DNA from: Flavobacterium sp. N1736
GTDB lineage: Bacteria > Bacteroidota > Bacteroidia > Flavobacteriales > Flavobacteriaceae
DNA length: 64,000 bases
NCBI RefSeq assembly: GCF_025947065.1
Contig: NZ_CP109994.1
Location: 1,178,001-1,242,000 of the forward strand
Direction: 5' to 3'
Shown here: piece by piece, positions 36,013 through 48,000 of the stretch
Layout of the letters: each line of letters starts with the position of its first letter
Numbering within the stretch: the first letter of the stretch is position 1
Program-made: the position numbers and the translations under genes
The notes under the pieces: generated by a model
Told to the model about the DNA's origin: nothing
Databases searched by the model: none
The model's input: only the letters and a program-made list of their open reading frames with translations

Positions 36013-36975
36013 ATGAAAAATAAATTATTTGGAAAGAAAACAGGTTTATATGCAAGTGAACTCATTTTAGGAGCCGCTATGTTGGGAAACCGAAAAGGGT
36101 ATGGATCTAATGCCGAAGAAGCGAAACAAATTTTAACTGCTTACGCCGATGCCGGAGGGAATTTTATAGACATCTCTGACCGTTACCAGCTTGGTGAAGC
36201 AGAAGAACTTGTTGGGAAGTTTGTAGAGCATCAGCGAAGCAATTTTATTATATGTACAAAATATACGCAAAGCAATGAAAATAACCCTGTAATAAGCAAC
36301 TACGGAAATCATCGTAAGGCGATGAGACAAGCTGTAGAATCAAGCCTGAAACGATTAAAAACGGATTATATTGATGTTTACATGCCGCATTTTGATGACG
36401 GTGTTACACCTATTGATGAAATTGTACGTGGTTTGGAGGATTTAGTAAACGCCGGAAAAGTTCTTTATACAGGTTTAACCAATTTTCCTGCATGGAAAGT
36501 TGCTGCAATCGCAAAAAGTACAAATCTAAGCGCAATTCAAATTGAATATAATTTAGTACAGCGCACTGCCGACAGGGAATTTATACCGATGGCTTCAGAA
36601 TTTGGTTTAGGGACAATGATGTATTCGCCATTAGCCGGTGGGCTGCTGACAGGAAAATACCGTCAGGGAGAATCCGGACGTATAAATCCCAATTCAGATT
36701 CAGAATATAAGGAAGATTATTTTACAAGAAAAATCATAGATCAACTTATCGTAATTTCTGAGGAACTGGGTAGTACACCGGGTCAGGTAGCTTTTGCATG
36801 GATTTTATCAAAGGATGCTTTTCCAATAGTTGGAGCTAGAGCTGTTTCTCATTTAAATGATGCTTTGAAGGCAGTATCTTTTCAGCTTACCGCAGATCAA
36901 ATTACAATTTTAGATCAGCTCAGTGCAGTTTCTTTGGGCTATCCACATGATTTATTAAAACAAGTTCGAGGGTGA
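36013..36975 (+). CDS. Aldo/keto reductase
   Basis: A 320-residue cytoplasmic NADPH-dependent reductase, started at MKNKLFGKKTGLYASELILG (a TTG seven codons earlier is less likely). It has the AKR barrel motifs: Asp and Tyr in FIDISDRYQLGEAEELVG, Lys in IICTKYTQ and His in VYMPHFDDG. YSPLAGGLLTGKYR is typical of the YajO/PdxI-like branch. The divergent HxlR regulator and a good promoter suggest electrophile- or aldehyde-inducible expression. Confidence 0.87.
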   Translation: MKNKLFGKKTGLYASELILGAAMLGNRKGYGSNAEEAKQILTAYADAGGNFIDISDRYQLGEAEELVGKFVEHQRSNFIICTKYTQSNENNPVISNYGNHRKAMRQAVESSLKRLKTDYIDVYMPHFDDGVTPIDEIVRGLEDLVNAGKVLYTGLTNFPAWKVAAIAKSTNLSAIQIEYNLVQRTADREFIPMASEFGLGTMMYSPLAGGLLTGKYRQGESGRINPNSDSEYKEDYFTRKIIDQLIVISEELGSTPGQVAFAWILSKDAFPIVGARAVSHLNDALKAVSFQLTADQITILDQLSAVSLGYPHDLLKQVRG

Positions 36976-37783
36976 TCTGATATTTTGTTTGCAGTAAAAT
37001 ATATTGCCGTAATTTATTTTATAAAAATTGCAACAAATCCAAATTTTATACAAAATTAATAATCGAAGGTATAACAGTAGAAAATTCAAATAATGATGAA
37101 ATGATAAACATTTTTAAAAGAAATGTCATCATATGCAATTTAGGATATTATGGAGTCGTAATTTCTCTTCTATTTGTTGTTCGAATCCTGTTAAGTTTAA
37201 ATAAATATTCCTTTACAGTTGTTTCTTTATTTTAGAGTGATCTAAAAAAGAAAAAAAAGAAAAAATGATTAAAAGTTAGCGTATTTAATTGCGTAAATGA
37301 AAAAATGGCGTCAATTGTCTTCAATTGACGCCATTTGGCTGTGTAGTGACCCCTAAAGGACAGATTACAAACCATTTTATGGAGGACTTAAAGAGATTGG
37401 CTTACTGGAAGTAGAAGCTGTCTTTATATGGCTTCAGTATTTTGGTTTGGATGTCCCGTTGGGGATTGGTGTAAATTGTATTTCAGTTTACTCTGATTTT
37501 GCCACTAAATGTAGTTGGATAATTTTTAGTTAATTTTCATAAGATTCAGTATTAATTTTTTCTGGATAATATGCAGCAAATCGAAGAATGTAAATCGATT
37601 CTTTAACTTATCAAAGTATGTTTTAAAGTTTTGAAAAAGTAAATCATATCTATAGTATTTCTATATGGGAGCTTGATTTATTAGATGAAATAATTTACTA
37701 AATTAGATGTGATCAATCTAAGTGCTGTTAAAAACGTATGAGACTCGAGTGAGAATTTCTTTTAATAACTTTAAAACGCAGTC
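36976..37783. other. Long intergenic stretch, possibly decayed DNA
   Basis: About 800 bases without a clear gene. A 44-codon frame at 37101-37235 contains a hydrophobic stretch (VVISLLFVVRILLSL) but no family. At 37345-37365 the word GTGACCCCTAAAGGACA recalls some Bacteroidota insertion-sequence ends, and an ATG-less open frame of some 55 codons follows. No inverted partner or transposase is found. This looks like remnant DNA. Confidence 0.35.
37303..37336 (-). terminator. Perfect 15-bp stem-loop
   Basis: AAATGGCGTCAATTG pairs perfectly with 37322-37336 around a 4-base loop. On the minus strand it is followed by a T-run, so it reads as a leftward terminator, although no leftward gene is recognised upstream of it. 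Confidence 0.6.
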
Positions 37784-38569
37784 ATGAGAATTAAAATTTT
37801 GTTATTATTCTTATTGCTACTGAATTTAAATTCTTATAGTCAAACTGATAAATTAAATCAGTTTTGGAACGAATATGCCTTCACTAAAGATATTAATCAA
37901 AATTGGGTAATTCAGGCTGATGCTGGTTTAAACACCAGCAGTATTCCCGACAGCAGAAATATGTTTCATAATCTTACCCAGGTCTATTTGAGAGCATGGA
38001 TTCATTATTATCCTTCACAGCGATGGAAGCTTTCTGCCTTTATTGCCTATTTTCACAACAGTAATGTTCCAGAACTGAATTAGGAAAAAGCCCCTGAATT
38101 TAGAATTGCTTTACAGGCATCTTATAACTTATTTAAAGAAAACCGGCTTAAGATCAATCTTCGAGGCAGGTTTGAGGATCGATTTCTTGAAGATAAGAAT
38201 TCCAAATTTGAAGCTGTGGAACGATTTAGATTTCAAATAAAAGCTGTTTATCCGCTGCTCTTTTTTAAAATAAAAAATAACTCAGTTTATCTCTTTGGTT
38301 CTGAGGAAATTTATTTTAAGACCAAAAGCGCAGTCAGCGGTCCCGAATTCTTTGACCGTAATAGAATAACGGGTGGTTTTGGACTGCCTCTTAATGATAA
38401 TATGCAGATTGAGGCTTCTTATGCCTGTGATATAATGCCAAGGACAGTAAATGATAAAGTAGTTAACGCATTTCAATTGAATTTTATTTACAGCAATATT
38501 TTTTCAAAAAAGGAAAAACCTTTTAAACGAGCAAAGACAAATGTAGATGATGGAAGCGGGGGATTGTAG
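37784..38569 (+). pseudogene. DUF2490 outer-membrane protein, in-frame stop
   Basis: The frame 37784-38569 encodes 261 residues if the TAG at 38081-38083 is read through. Signal peptide MRIKILLLFLLLLNLNSYSQ, then the DUF2490 start (LNQFWNEYAFTKDINQNW) and beta-barrel-like strands with RINLRGRFEDRF and FRFQIKAVYPL equivalents. The reading frame is otherwise unbroken on both sides of the stop, so this is a single substitution (CAG to TAG would give ELNQEKAPEF). It is an early pseudogene or a base error. DUF2490 proteins are predicted outer-membrane barrels of unknown function. Confidence 0.75.
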
Positions 38570-38733
38570 TGTAAGAACACTAATTAGTATTATTATGCCT
38601 TTTTCTAAGAAATTAACAACACTTGATTCTAATCATAAAAACTAGGTTCCATTTTATATTTTGAAACATTGTTTAAATTTATTGTTTCTTATTTCTGCGT
38701 AAATTAGTTTGGCTTAATTAAAATTTTTCCAAT

Positions 38734-38974
38734 ATGTCAATACCAGATGAATTACATACTGCAAAATTTGCTGAATATTTTGAGTCTATCAAGATTTTCT
38801 ATTTGGTAGATGATAGATTCAAAATGATTTGTGATGAGTATTGTGCCTGTAAAAAAAAATGCCGAAAAGTATAGAAAAAAAATTGAAAAAAAATTCAGTC
38901 AAAGAATAAAATCAGAGAATCTTGCTAAGGAATTGGAAGAAGAAATTTTGATTTACTTATTTAGAAAATTATAG
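38734..38974 (+). pseudogene. Small hypothetical protein, frameshifted in poly-A
   Basis: ATG at 38734 gives 46 codons to a stop at 38872. Removing one A from the nine-A run at 38851-38859 restores a 79-residue protein: aromatic N-terminal half (KFAEYFESIKIFYLVDDRF), CDEYCACKKNAEKYRKK, then a charged helix ending EEEILIYLFRKL at 38974. The restored frame is coherent and coding-like. The family is not recognised. It lies in the 38570-39108 gap, which otherwise holds only the sulfatase terminator. Confidence 0.5.
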
Positions 38975-39031
38975 CGGATCAGGCCCCATATAGATCAAAA
39001 GATATCGATATAAGCTGATAGCAGAATAGAT

Positions 39032-39081
39032 AAAAAGAGCTGCGCATACAGATTTATAAAATCCTGTCCGCAGCTCTTTTT
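39032..39081 (-). terminator. Terminator after arylsulfatase
   Basis: AAAAAGAGCTGCG (39032-39044) pairs perfectly with 39069-39081; the loop contains an extra ACAG/CTGT pairing. On the minus strand it ends in TTTTT, 28 bases after the sulfatase stop. Confidence 0.8.
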
Positions 39082-39108
39082 AATTTTATTTTACAACTAT
39101 ACCGCGTA

Positions 39109-41493
39109 TTATTTCAAATTCACGGTAACTTTCTCAATTTCTCCCTGAAAGGTGAAAGGGACATCGTAGCTTCTATTTACCGGAGTTCCAAAATCTTCTC
39201 CGACATCGAGGGTTTCGTCAGCAGAGAACCTGCTGGGAACTGTTTTTGGAATATCGCCTTTAGCGGCTTCTTTTCCATCGACCAATAAAGTTACTTTTGC
39301 CGCTTTTCCTGTACCGCCGCCGGAATAATCAAAATTCACTGTAATGTTGTGTTTACCAGCTGTCAAAGCGGTTGGCGACTGAATCGACCATTTTGACTGG
39401 GGATAGTGTGAAAAGGCATAAGCAAAGGTTGGCTTTCCTTTCTGAAGCATTAAAGCCAAACCGGCAAAATACCCGCCTTGAGTGATAATCATTCCTTCGT
39501 CGCCTGCTTTTACTTCTATATCTGCAGTAATACTGAAAGAAGTGTTTTTCATATTTGGTGCCATTCCCTCTGTTATACGGGAATTTCCTTCATGATAAAC
39601 ATAGCTGGTTCTGCCTTTGTTTAAGTTAGGGCGGTTTTCAGGATTGACCCTATCTATATAGCGGTCATCAAGTGGGAACACATTATATTTGCGTCCTTCA
39701 TCCAAAAAGGCTTTTTGAAGCTCTTTTAATTTTTCAGGATTTTTGGCAGCTACATTTTCAGCCTGGCTGAAATCTTTTTTCAGATCGTACAATTCCCATT
39801 TATAATCCTTCATGGGATCTTCTGAGGGAATAGGGTGTCCCTGCCAAGGTAAGTTTCTAGGTGTTGTATTGGCCAGCCAGCCGTCTTTATAAATTCCCCT
39901 GTTGGCTATAATCTCGTAGTACTGGGTGGTATGTGTTTCGGGAGCAGAAGCATTGTCAAAACTGTAAACAAGACTTTTTCCTGCCATTGGCACCTGTTTG
40001 AATCCATCTACTGAATTAGGGGCAGGAATATTAGCGGCTTCCAAAATAGTAGGAACAATATCTGTAATATGAGCATACTGGCTTCGGATTTGTCCAGTCT
40101 GTTTGATTCTTTTTGGCCAGGAAATCACCATTCCTGTTCTTGTGCCTCCCAGATGTGAAGCAATTTTTTTATCCCATTGGTATGGAGTGTTCATGGCATG
40201 CGCCCAGCTTTGGGAGTAATGTTCCTGCATCCACGGTCCTCCAAATTCATCGAGGTTCTTCAGCATAAATTCCTCCGTATCTTTTTCCCCGTTTACCATA
40301 ATTCCAATTTCACTGGTTAGTCCTTGTCCGGTCGGGTCTTCAGCGCTGGCCCCATTATCTCCCATGATGTAGATGATAAGTGTATTGTCAAGTTCTCCTA
40401 AGTCTTTAATGGACTGAATTACCCTTCCAATCTGGTAATCACAAAAGGCAAGCTGTGCTGCATACACTTCCATTTCTCTGGCTACCACTTTTTTCATATT
40501 TGGGCTAAGTGCATCCCATTTTTGATAATCATCAGGAGTTGGCGCCAGTTTAGCATCTTTAGGAATGATCCCTAATTTCTTTTGGTTTTCATATGTTGCA
40601 ATGCGCTGTTTGTCAAAACCCTGATCAAATTTTCCTTTAAATTTTGCAATCCATTCTTTTGGCGCCTGATGCGGTGCGTGCGCTGTACCTGGAGTATAAT
40701 AGGCAAAAAACGGCTTATTGGGAGAAACTGCCTTTTGTGTCTGAATCCATTTTATAGCATGATTGGCTAAATCTTTATCCAATACATAATCAGGATCTAC
40801 TTTACCATCAACCAAATATGGGTCTATAGGTTTTGTTCCTTCAATTAAGGAAGGCCTGAACTGATGCGCATCTGCACCTAAAAAGCCATAAAAATATTCA
40901 AAACCTAAACCTGTAGGCCATAAGTAGAAGGGCCCGGCAGGAGTGGACTGCCAATCTGGTACGTTATGGTTTTTACCAAACCAGGAAGTCCCGTAGCCAT
41001 TGTCTGTTAATATTTTTCCGATAGTAGCAACGCTTTTTGGAACTAGACTGTTATAACCGGGATAAGGGGTAGAGAACTCCATAATGATCCCCGTAGCTGC
41101 AGTATGATGATTTCTTCCTGTAATAAGAGAGGCTCTTGAAGGCGAGCACACGGCCGTGGTATGAAAACGATTGTACTGCAGTCCGTTTTTAGCCAGCGCA
41201 TCAAAATTAGGTGTTGGAACAGGACCTCCAAATGTAGAGGTAGCACCAAAACCAACATCATCAATTAGTATTAAAAGCACATTAGGAGCTCCCTGAGGAG
41301 CACTAATTTCTTTAGGCCATTCAATGGGATCAGAATCCTTAATGTTAGGCTCTATCTTACCTGTTTTTTGGTAAGCTTCAATTGGTAAAACCGTTCTGTC
41401 AGGCCAGTTTTGCGTTGAAGAATTTTCTTGAGATTGCATTACACTTAATGGAAGCAATGCTAGTACTGCAAAGAGTAAGAATTTACTTTTCAT
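39109..41493 (-). CDS. Secreted arylsulfatase (type I sulfatase)
   Basis: A 794-residue sulfatase with signal peptide (MKSKFLLFAVLALLPLSVMQSQ). Catalytic signature CSPSRASLITG near residue 116, where the Cys is converted to formylglycine by a maturase. Metal-binding LILIDDVGFG lies before it, and GKNHN, FAYYTPGTAHAPHQAP and MGDNGA supply further ligands. The C-terminal 150 residues form a beta-rich domain. The length suits the large AtsA-type arylsulfatases. It removes sulfate esters from aromatic or polysaccharide substrates in the periplasm. It is divergent from the giant adhesin, and the maturase is not in this window. Confidence 0.88.
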   Translation of the reverse strand: MKSKFLLFAVLALLPLSVMQSQENSSTQNWPDRTVLPIEAYQKTGKIEPNIKDSDPIEWPKEISAPQGAPNVLLILIDDVGFGATSTFGGPVPTPNFDALAKNGLQYNRFHTTAVCSPSRASLITGRNHHTAATGIIMEFSTPYPGYNSLVPKSVATIGKILTDNGYGTSWFGKNHNVPDWQSTPAGPFYLWPTGLGFEYFYGFLGADAHQFRPSLIEGTKPIDPYLVDGKVDPDYVLDKDLANHAIKWIQTQKAVSPNKPFFAYYTPGTAHAPHQAPKEWIAKFKGKFDQGFDKQRIATYENQKKLGIIPKDAKLAPTPDDYQKWDALSPNMKKVVAREMEVYAAQLAFCDYQIGRVIQSIKDLGELDNTLIIYIMGDNGASAEDPTGQGLTSEIGIMVNGEKDTEEFMLKNLDEFGGPWMQEHYSQSWAHAMNTPYQWDKKIASHLGGTRTGMVISWPKRIKQTGQIRSQYAHITDIVPTILEAANIPAPNSVDGFKQVPMAGKSLVYSFDNASAPETHTTQYYEIIANRGIYKDGWLANTTPRNLPWQGHPIPSEDPMKDYKWELYDLKKDFSQAENVAAKNPEKLKELQKAFLDEGRKYNVFPLDDRYIDRVNPENRPNLNKGRTSYVYHEGNSRITEGMAPNMKNTSFSITADIEVKAGDEGMIITQGGYFAGLALMLQKGKPTFAYAFSHYPQSKWSIQSPTALTAGKHNITVNFDYSGGGTGKAAKVTLLVDGKEAAKGDIPKTVPSRFSADETLDVGEDFGTPVNRSYDVPFTFQGEIEKVTVNLK

Positions 41494-41730
41494 AAATAAT
41501 GGTTTTTTGTTGAATCAAAAAAAGTGCAGAATGTTTTAAATGCTTGATTATTAGGAGTATTAGTAAAGTTAGTTAATTTTATAATATGTGTTAAAAATTT
41601 TGTTAAAAATTTCTAACTTTTTGATATTGTTGTAGATATGCCCAGCCAGCTTTGAATAAATATTTAATTTTTTAGAATTAATTATAAAAGTGCAATTTTT
41701 AAAAAAAAGGATACCAAGAGTAAAAAACAT

Positions 41731-41752
41731 GTTGCAGATTATAAGTTGCAAC
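41731..41752 (+). promoter_or_regulatory. Palindromic site A, shared with 62121-62142
   Basis: A 22-bp imperfect palindrome, GTTGCA-N10-TGCAAC, with spacer GATTATAAGT. It lies 335 bases upstream of the giant adhesin start and 237 bases upstream of the divergent arylsulfatase start. The same element with one base changed occurs at 62121-62142 on the opposite strand, with two further matching bases (CA) after it. The rest of 41494-42087 is AT-rich with no gene; a 28-codon minus frame at 41895-41981 is doubtful. Confidence 0.55.
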
Positions 41753-41820
41753 CAAGTTATGTTCGAAAATTTGTACACGTTTTATAATTTTAGTCTCTCT
41801 GATATATTATTTAATCTAAA

Positions 41821-41847
41821 ATAAGATTAATAAGATTAATAAGATTA
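41821..41847. repeat. Triplicated 9-bp tandem repeat
   Basis: Three exact copies of ATAAGATTA lie in the adhesin upstream region. TTG at 41852 and TAATTTTA at 41871 follow and weakly resemble a promoter (spacing 16, seven of eight in the -7 box). Slippage in the repeat could change promoter context. Confidence 0.5.
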
Positions 41848-42087
41848 AAATTTGTTAACATTTTTTTTTGTAATTTTACGTAAAGTGTTTGTAATTAAGG
41901 CTTTATTTTTTTTTTAATCAAATCTACTTCCTCTTTTAAAACATCTATATCAAGCAGATCCCTTAACGAACAAGTGCCCATATTTTAATTTGATAATAAG
42001 CAAGATTTTAAAACCAAATCATTTATAGTTTTAAATACCATTATCTATAGACAGTAATTCATTTTTTAAGTTTTAAATAAAAGATGT

Positions 42088-45000
42088 ATGAAATTAATTT
42101 ACCCACTTTTGGATTTTAAAGCAGTACAAAAAGTTTTGTTATCCATTATATTTCTTTTGCCTGTATTATCTTTTTCTCAGAACTGTACCGTAAATGCAAA
42201 CGTAGACAGGATAATCTGCCCTGGTGGAGAAGGAGGTCTGCCTTTTGATCAGTTTTTATTATTAGGGACGGCAAATACTGATGCAGGATTAGGGTATCTG
42301 CAGAATCCTGTCTGGACTCAGATATCAGGACTTGCGGTTGTGATAGACGATCCAACAAGTCTTCAGAGTTTAGTAAGGGGTGCAAGCCCTGGCAATTCTT
42401 ACGGTTTTAGGCTTACCGCGCAATGCCAGGACGGATCAACTGTTTCCGATGATTTTCTCATTACAATCAAGCCCATAACACTAGCAAAAGCGGGAACAGA
42501 CCAAACCTATTGCCATGGAACGTATGTTTTAAATGGAAATGCAGTTGGCGCTTCTGAAACAGGGACTTGGTCCATTGAGGGAAATAATAATGCGGGTATT
42601 AGTATCAGCAATCCAAATTCGCCAAATGCTTCCATTACAGTTTCCGGAGCAAGTTCCGGAAGTACTACTTTAAGATGGACAATCGTTAACAGCGCATCCA
42701 ACTGCCAGAGTTTTGATGAAGTTGTCATTACTACCCTGGGAGGTATTGAACCTGTTACAGCGGGAGCAGATATTACACTTTCAAATTGTTATTCTTCCAC
42801 ACAGAATGTAAACCTTAACGGAAGCTTTGGAGGAAATACTCCGGGACAGCAGCAAGGAATGTGGACTGTAGTTTCCGGCCCAAATATTCCGAATTTCTCG
42901 AACCCAAATGATAACGATACCAATGTTAATGGTCTTGTAGAAGGAACCTATGTTTTAAGATGGACAGTTACAGGTAATTGTGCCAATGGAACTGATGAAG
43001 TTACCATAACAGTTCCAGCGCCAACAGCTGACGTCACCGATGTGGGAGATGCCAATTTAATTTATTGTGACGCAAGAACCTCAACGGTTTTGCAGGGAAC
43101 AATTCCATTGTATGTCAATGAAACGGTGCAGTGGACCCAGACTGGAGGTCCCATTACAGCAAACATTCAAAACCCGAACTCATCTTCGACATTGGTTACA
43201 GGTATGAGTGTGCTTGGAACCTACAATTTTTTATATACCTTAAATAATAGCACTACAGGATGTACGTCTACAGGAACTTACAATGTTACTTTAGAAGAAG
43301 TCATAGTCATATCGGCAGGTCCGGATCAGACATTAGGCTGCAGTGAATTCTCTGCCACTATCCCGGTTACTTCAACCGGTAACGGACAAATGAGCTGGCA
43401 GATTGTAAGCGGTCCAACGCCTTATACCGCAACATATCCTTCGTTTCCAACACCTTTGGTGAATTTTTCGGGAAATGCGGTAACAATTGATAGTTTACGG
43501 GTTTCAGGTACTTATGTTGTAAGGTTGATAAAAGCACCAAACCCGGGAAGCCAGTGCGAAACGGTTTATGATGATGTTTCAATAGTAATATCAGCACCGC
43601 CTTCAGCGTCAAGCGGAGGGACGCTACAGAACTTGGCTTGTAATTTAACAACGGCTCAATTAGCAGGAAATACACCAACGCGGGGACGAGGAACATGGTC
43701 GCAGGTTTCAGGACCTTCTACGGCAGCCTTTTCGGATGTTAAAAATCCTGAAACCACCGTTTCTGGATTAGTAAATGGCAAATACAGGTTTAGGTGGACG
43801 ATTTCCGGCGGTCCTGCCTGTGAGGTTACACAAAGCATTGCCGAAGTTATTGTGTCGAGCGCAACACCTACACCGGCCCAGGCAGGAAATGACCAGTCTA
43901 TTTGTTTTGGTGCGCCGGTTCAGCTGCAGGGAAATGCAACGATTACAAGCGAAATAGGAACATGGACCGTTTCTCCAAGTGCAGGGATAACTTTTAATAA
44001 TGCAAACGACCCAAATGCCATTGCTTTGGGATTGGCACAAAATACAGCTTACACTTTTACATGGACAATTGTAAACGGCTGCGGAAGCTCTTCAGACAGC
44101 GTTGATGTATCTACAAATGCAGCACAGGGAGCTACTGCAAATGCGGGAACAGACCAATGTCTTGCGACAGGAACAACTACTGTGACATTAGCCGCAAATA
44201 ATCCTTCTCCGGGAACAGGTTTATGGATACAGACGGCAGGAACAGCGGCAACAATTACAAATCCCGCTCAATTTAATACAACAGTTACAGGATTAAGTGA
44301 CGGAAATTATGAATTTCAATGGACAGTAAGCAATGTAGGATGTACAGATGCGCAAGATACCGTTGCCGTAACAATAGCGCCACCAATTACAATTGCTCAG
44401 GCAGGAAATGATCAAAATGTCTGTGGGACTGCAGCAACACTTGCAGGAAATGCCCCGGCAGTTGGAGAGACTGGTTTATGGGAATTTGTGAGCGGAGGAG
44501 ACGGACCTGTAATTACAGACCCCACCAATCCTACTACTGCAATTACAGGTTTAACTTCAGGTTCATGGGTTTACAAATGGACAATTTCAAGAGGAGCCTG
44601 CGCTGTTTCTTCAGATAATGTTCAGCTGAATGTCAGCCAGCCACCATCAACAGCTATTGCAGGAACAGATCAAACCATTTGTAACCAGACGAGTGTAACA
44701 CTTGGAGCCGCAGTGCCAGATGCCGGAACAAATGGAATATGGTCGTTAATAAGCGGGCCAAATTCTCCTGTGTTCTCTAATGTAACAAGCGCAAATTCAA
44801 CTCTATCGGGATTAATAACAGGAGAATATATTTTAGAATGGACCACTTCTACAGGAATAAATTGTCCGTCAAGCAAAGATCAGGTAAGTATAAAAGTAAC
44901 GGAAGCTGCAGCGGCGGGTTCGGATTTTTCAACCTGTTTAGTTGGACCTCTTTATTTGGTAGGAAACGAAACCAGCACAGGAACCTGGAATTATGTTTCC

Positions 45001-48000
45001 GGAGGAAGCGGCGCGCCTACCATTACACAAACGGGAAATAATAGCGCTTCTGTGACTGGTTTAACACCGGAGTATATGTTTTTAGATATACGATTCCGGC
45101 GCAGGGTTCTTGTCCTGAATCTTCAGATGATATTCAGGTTACTGTTAATGGTCAGGCCTCTACGGCTAGCGCGGGACCAGATCAGGTTTTGTGCAGTGCC
45201 AGTCTGCCTGCGCAGGAAATTCAGCTTGCGGCGACTAATCCAATTCAGGGAACAGGTTTATGGACTGTTCTGTCAGGGCCATCAGGAGGAACTTTTGATA
45301 ATGCAGCACTTCCAAATGCAAAATATACAAATCCTGGATTTGGAATTTATGTTTTTAACTGGACAGTAAGTTCCGGAAGCTGTAGTAATTCGGATCAGGT
45401 CCGGGTTGAATATGCTGCTTCACCTTCAGCGGCAGCTGCAGAAGGCGATAATGCTGTTTGTGGCTCTACGACAGAACTTACAGCAACACCGCCAGCAGTT
45501 GGAACAGGAAAATGGGCCCAGGTTTCCGGACCTACAACAGCTGTTTTCAGTTCTGAAATTCTGCCAACAACAACAGTTTCAAATTTAACACAAACAGGAG
45601 GGGTTTATGTTTTTAGCTGGACCGTTACAAACGGAACAGTATGTACACCAACAACCACGAATGTGCAGATTACTGTTACAGCAGATTTAACGGTTCCTCA
45701 AGCCGGACCAGACCAAACGATCTGCCAGTCTTCAACAGCAACTTTGGCAGCCAATGCAATCACAGTAGGAAGCGGGGAATGGTCACAATTTAGCGGACCT
45801 GCAGCCGGATCTTTTTCGAATACAGCAAGTCCAACTTCTACTTTTACGCCAAACGGAGCCGGAATTTATGTTTTACGCTGGACAGCAACCAATCTTTCCT
45901 GTGTCTTTTTTGATGATGTTACAATAACGGCTGATCCTCTGCCAACAACTTCAGCAGCAGGAACGCCAATTTCAATATGTGAATTTCAAGCCTTAAATTT
46001 AGCGGCCAATACACCAGCAATTGGGACGGGACTTTGGTCACAAATTTCAGGACCGACAACTGTAGTTTTTGAAACGCCAGCATCCCCAACAACCTCTGTT
46101 TTTGGCACTCAGGCAGGAGTTTATGAATTTCAGTGGACAATTTCAAACGGATCATGCCCTCCAAGTTCAAGCACAGTTTCAGTTACTATAAATCCTTTGC
46201 CGCCGCTTGCCCATGCAGGAATAGATCAAACTATTTGTAACGCTTCAACAGCAACTTTAAACGGAAATAATCCTTCGACCGGAACCGGGACATGGACATT
46301 TGTTTCGAATCCCGGAAATACGGCCCTTATTACAAATCCAAATGCTTTTAATACAACCGTAACTTCTATTTCTGTCGGAACAACAAGATTAAAATGGACG
46401 ATCAGCAATGGCTCCTGTACGTCATATTCAGATGAGGTAAATATCGCCAGACCAGCAGATTTGACTGCTTCAGCATTAGCAAGTGACAGTACAATCTGCG
46501 AAGGCGGAACGATCACTTTAAACACAACTCCATCAGGAAGCATTGCTCCGTATATGTATCAATGGCAATCTTCGGCAGATGGAACAACGGGTTGGACAGA
46601 CATTTCCGGTCAGACAAATGCATCATTTACATCAAGTAATTCTTTAACTGCCGGAGAATATTATTACAGAGTAAATGTGTCTAGTTCTTGTGCCCAAATT
46701 ACGAGTAATGTTGCAAAAGTTACCATTATTCAGGACCCTGTAATTACAACACAGCCTGTTGGAAATACAATTTGTTCCGGTAATACGCACACAATGAATG
46801 TTGCTGCAACGACAACAAATTTAGCAGCAGGAACAATTGCTTATCAATGGCAAAGTTCTGTTGATGGAGCTTCTGGCTGGACAAATGTTTCAGGCGGGAC
46901 AGGAGCTAATTCAGATACCTATACAACTTCGACATTAACTTCTAATTTATATTTTAGGGCCAGAATCACACAATCAGTAAGCGGCTGTGAAGCTTTCTCA
47001 AATCCGGCATTAGTAAATGTTACTGCCATTACAGCGCAGCCTGCAACGCCTGCGGCAGTTTGTATTGGAGGCATTGTCAATATCAGTGTAACCGCTTCTT
47101 CAAACGGCGGATCGGGAACCTTAAGTTACCAATGGCAGAGTGATTCAGGTTCGGGTTTTGTAAATGAAACAAACCCAACGGCAACAACGACCAATTTTAC
47201 CTCAGACGCTTTAAATAGCACAACTGTTTTTCGGGTTTTAGTAACTTCATCAACAACAAATTGTACATTAACTTCAAATCCGGTTACAGCAACCGTTGTT
47301 CCGGATCCTGCCATTACAGCTCAGCCAGCCGGGGGAATTGTGTGCAGCGGCGGAACATTTACCTTAACGGTTGCTGCAAATGGCGGAACACCAGGTCTAA
47401 ATTATCAATGGTTCAGCAGTTCGGATAATGTGAGCTTTGCGTCAATTTCGGGAGCAAATTCAAATACCTATACAACTCCGGTTCTTACTGCTGATACCTA
47501 TTACAGAGCAGAAGTTTCAGCAACTGGAAACGGTTGTGGTCTGGTTACTTCAAACAATGTGTTGGTTGATGTAATTCCAGATCCGGTTGTTACACAGCAG
47601 CCCTTCGGAAACACAATATGTTCGGGCACAACCTATACGATGAATGCTGCCGTTTCAGCCGATGCTTCTGGCGGAACCTTAATCTATCAGTGGGAAAGTT
47701 CTACAGACGGAACATCAGGCTGGGCAAATGTAATGGGAGGAACAGGAGCTACAACAGATACTTATACAACAGCAGTATTAACTTCAAACTTATATTACAG
47801 GGTTAGAATTACACAGGCTTTCAGCGGTTGTGAAGTTTACTCCAATACTGCTCTGGTTTTCGTTACAACTATTGCAGGACAGCCAGCAACTCCTGCTGCT
47901 ATTTGTGTTGGAGGAACAGTAAGTTTAAGTGTAACGGCTTCCATAAACGGAGGATCAGGAACATTAAGCTATCAATGGCAAAGTGATTCAGGCTCCGGTT

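Noticed and set aside
37339..37531. Insertion-sequence end with GTGACCCC word
   Set aside because: No inverted partner, transposase frame or target duplication; resemblance to IS ends is only a short word.
41895..41981. 28-codon minus-strand frame (MGTCSLRDLLDIDVLKEEVD) in the adhesin upstream region
   Set aside because: Reads like a charged helix but is too short, has no promoter and no family; could be a relic but cannot be supported.
45067..45369. Programmed frameshift in the adhesin instead of an error
   Set aside because: No slippery heptamer or downstream structure is evident, and several neighbouring genes show similar single-base losses, so an indel is simpler.
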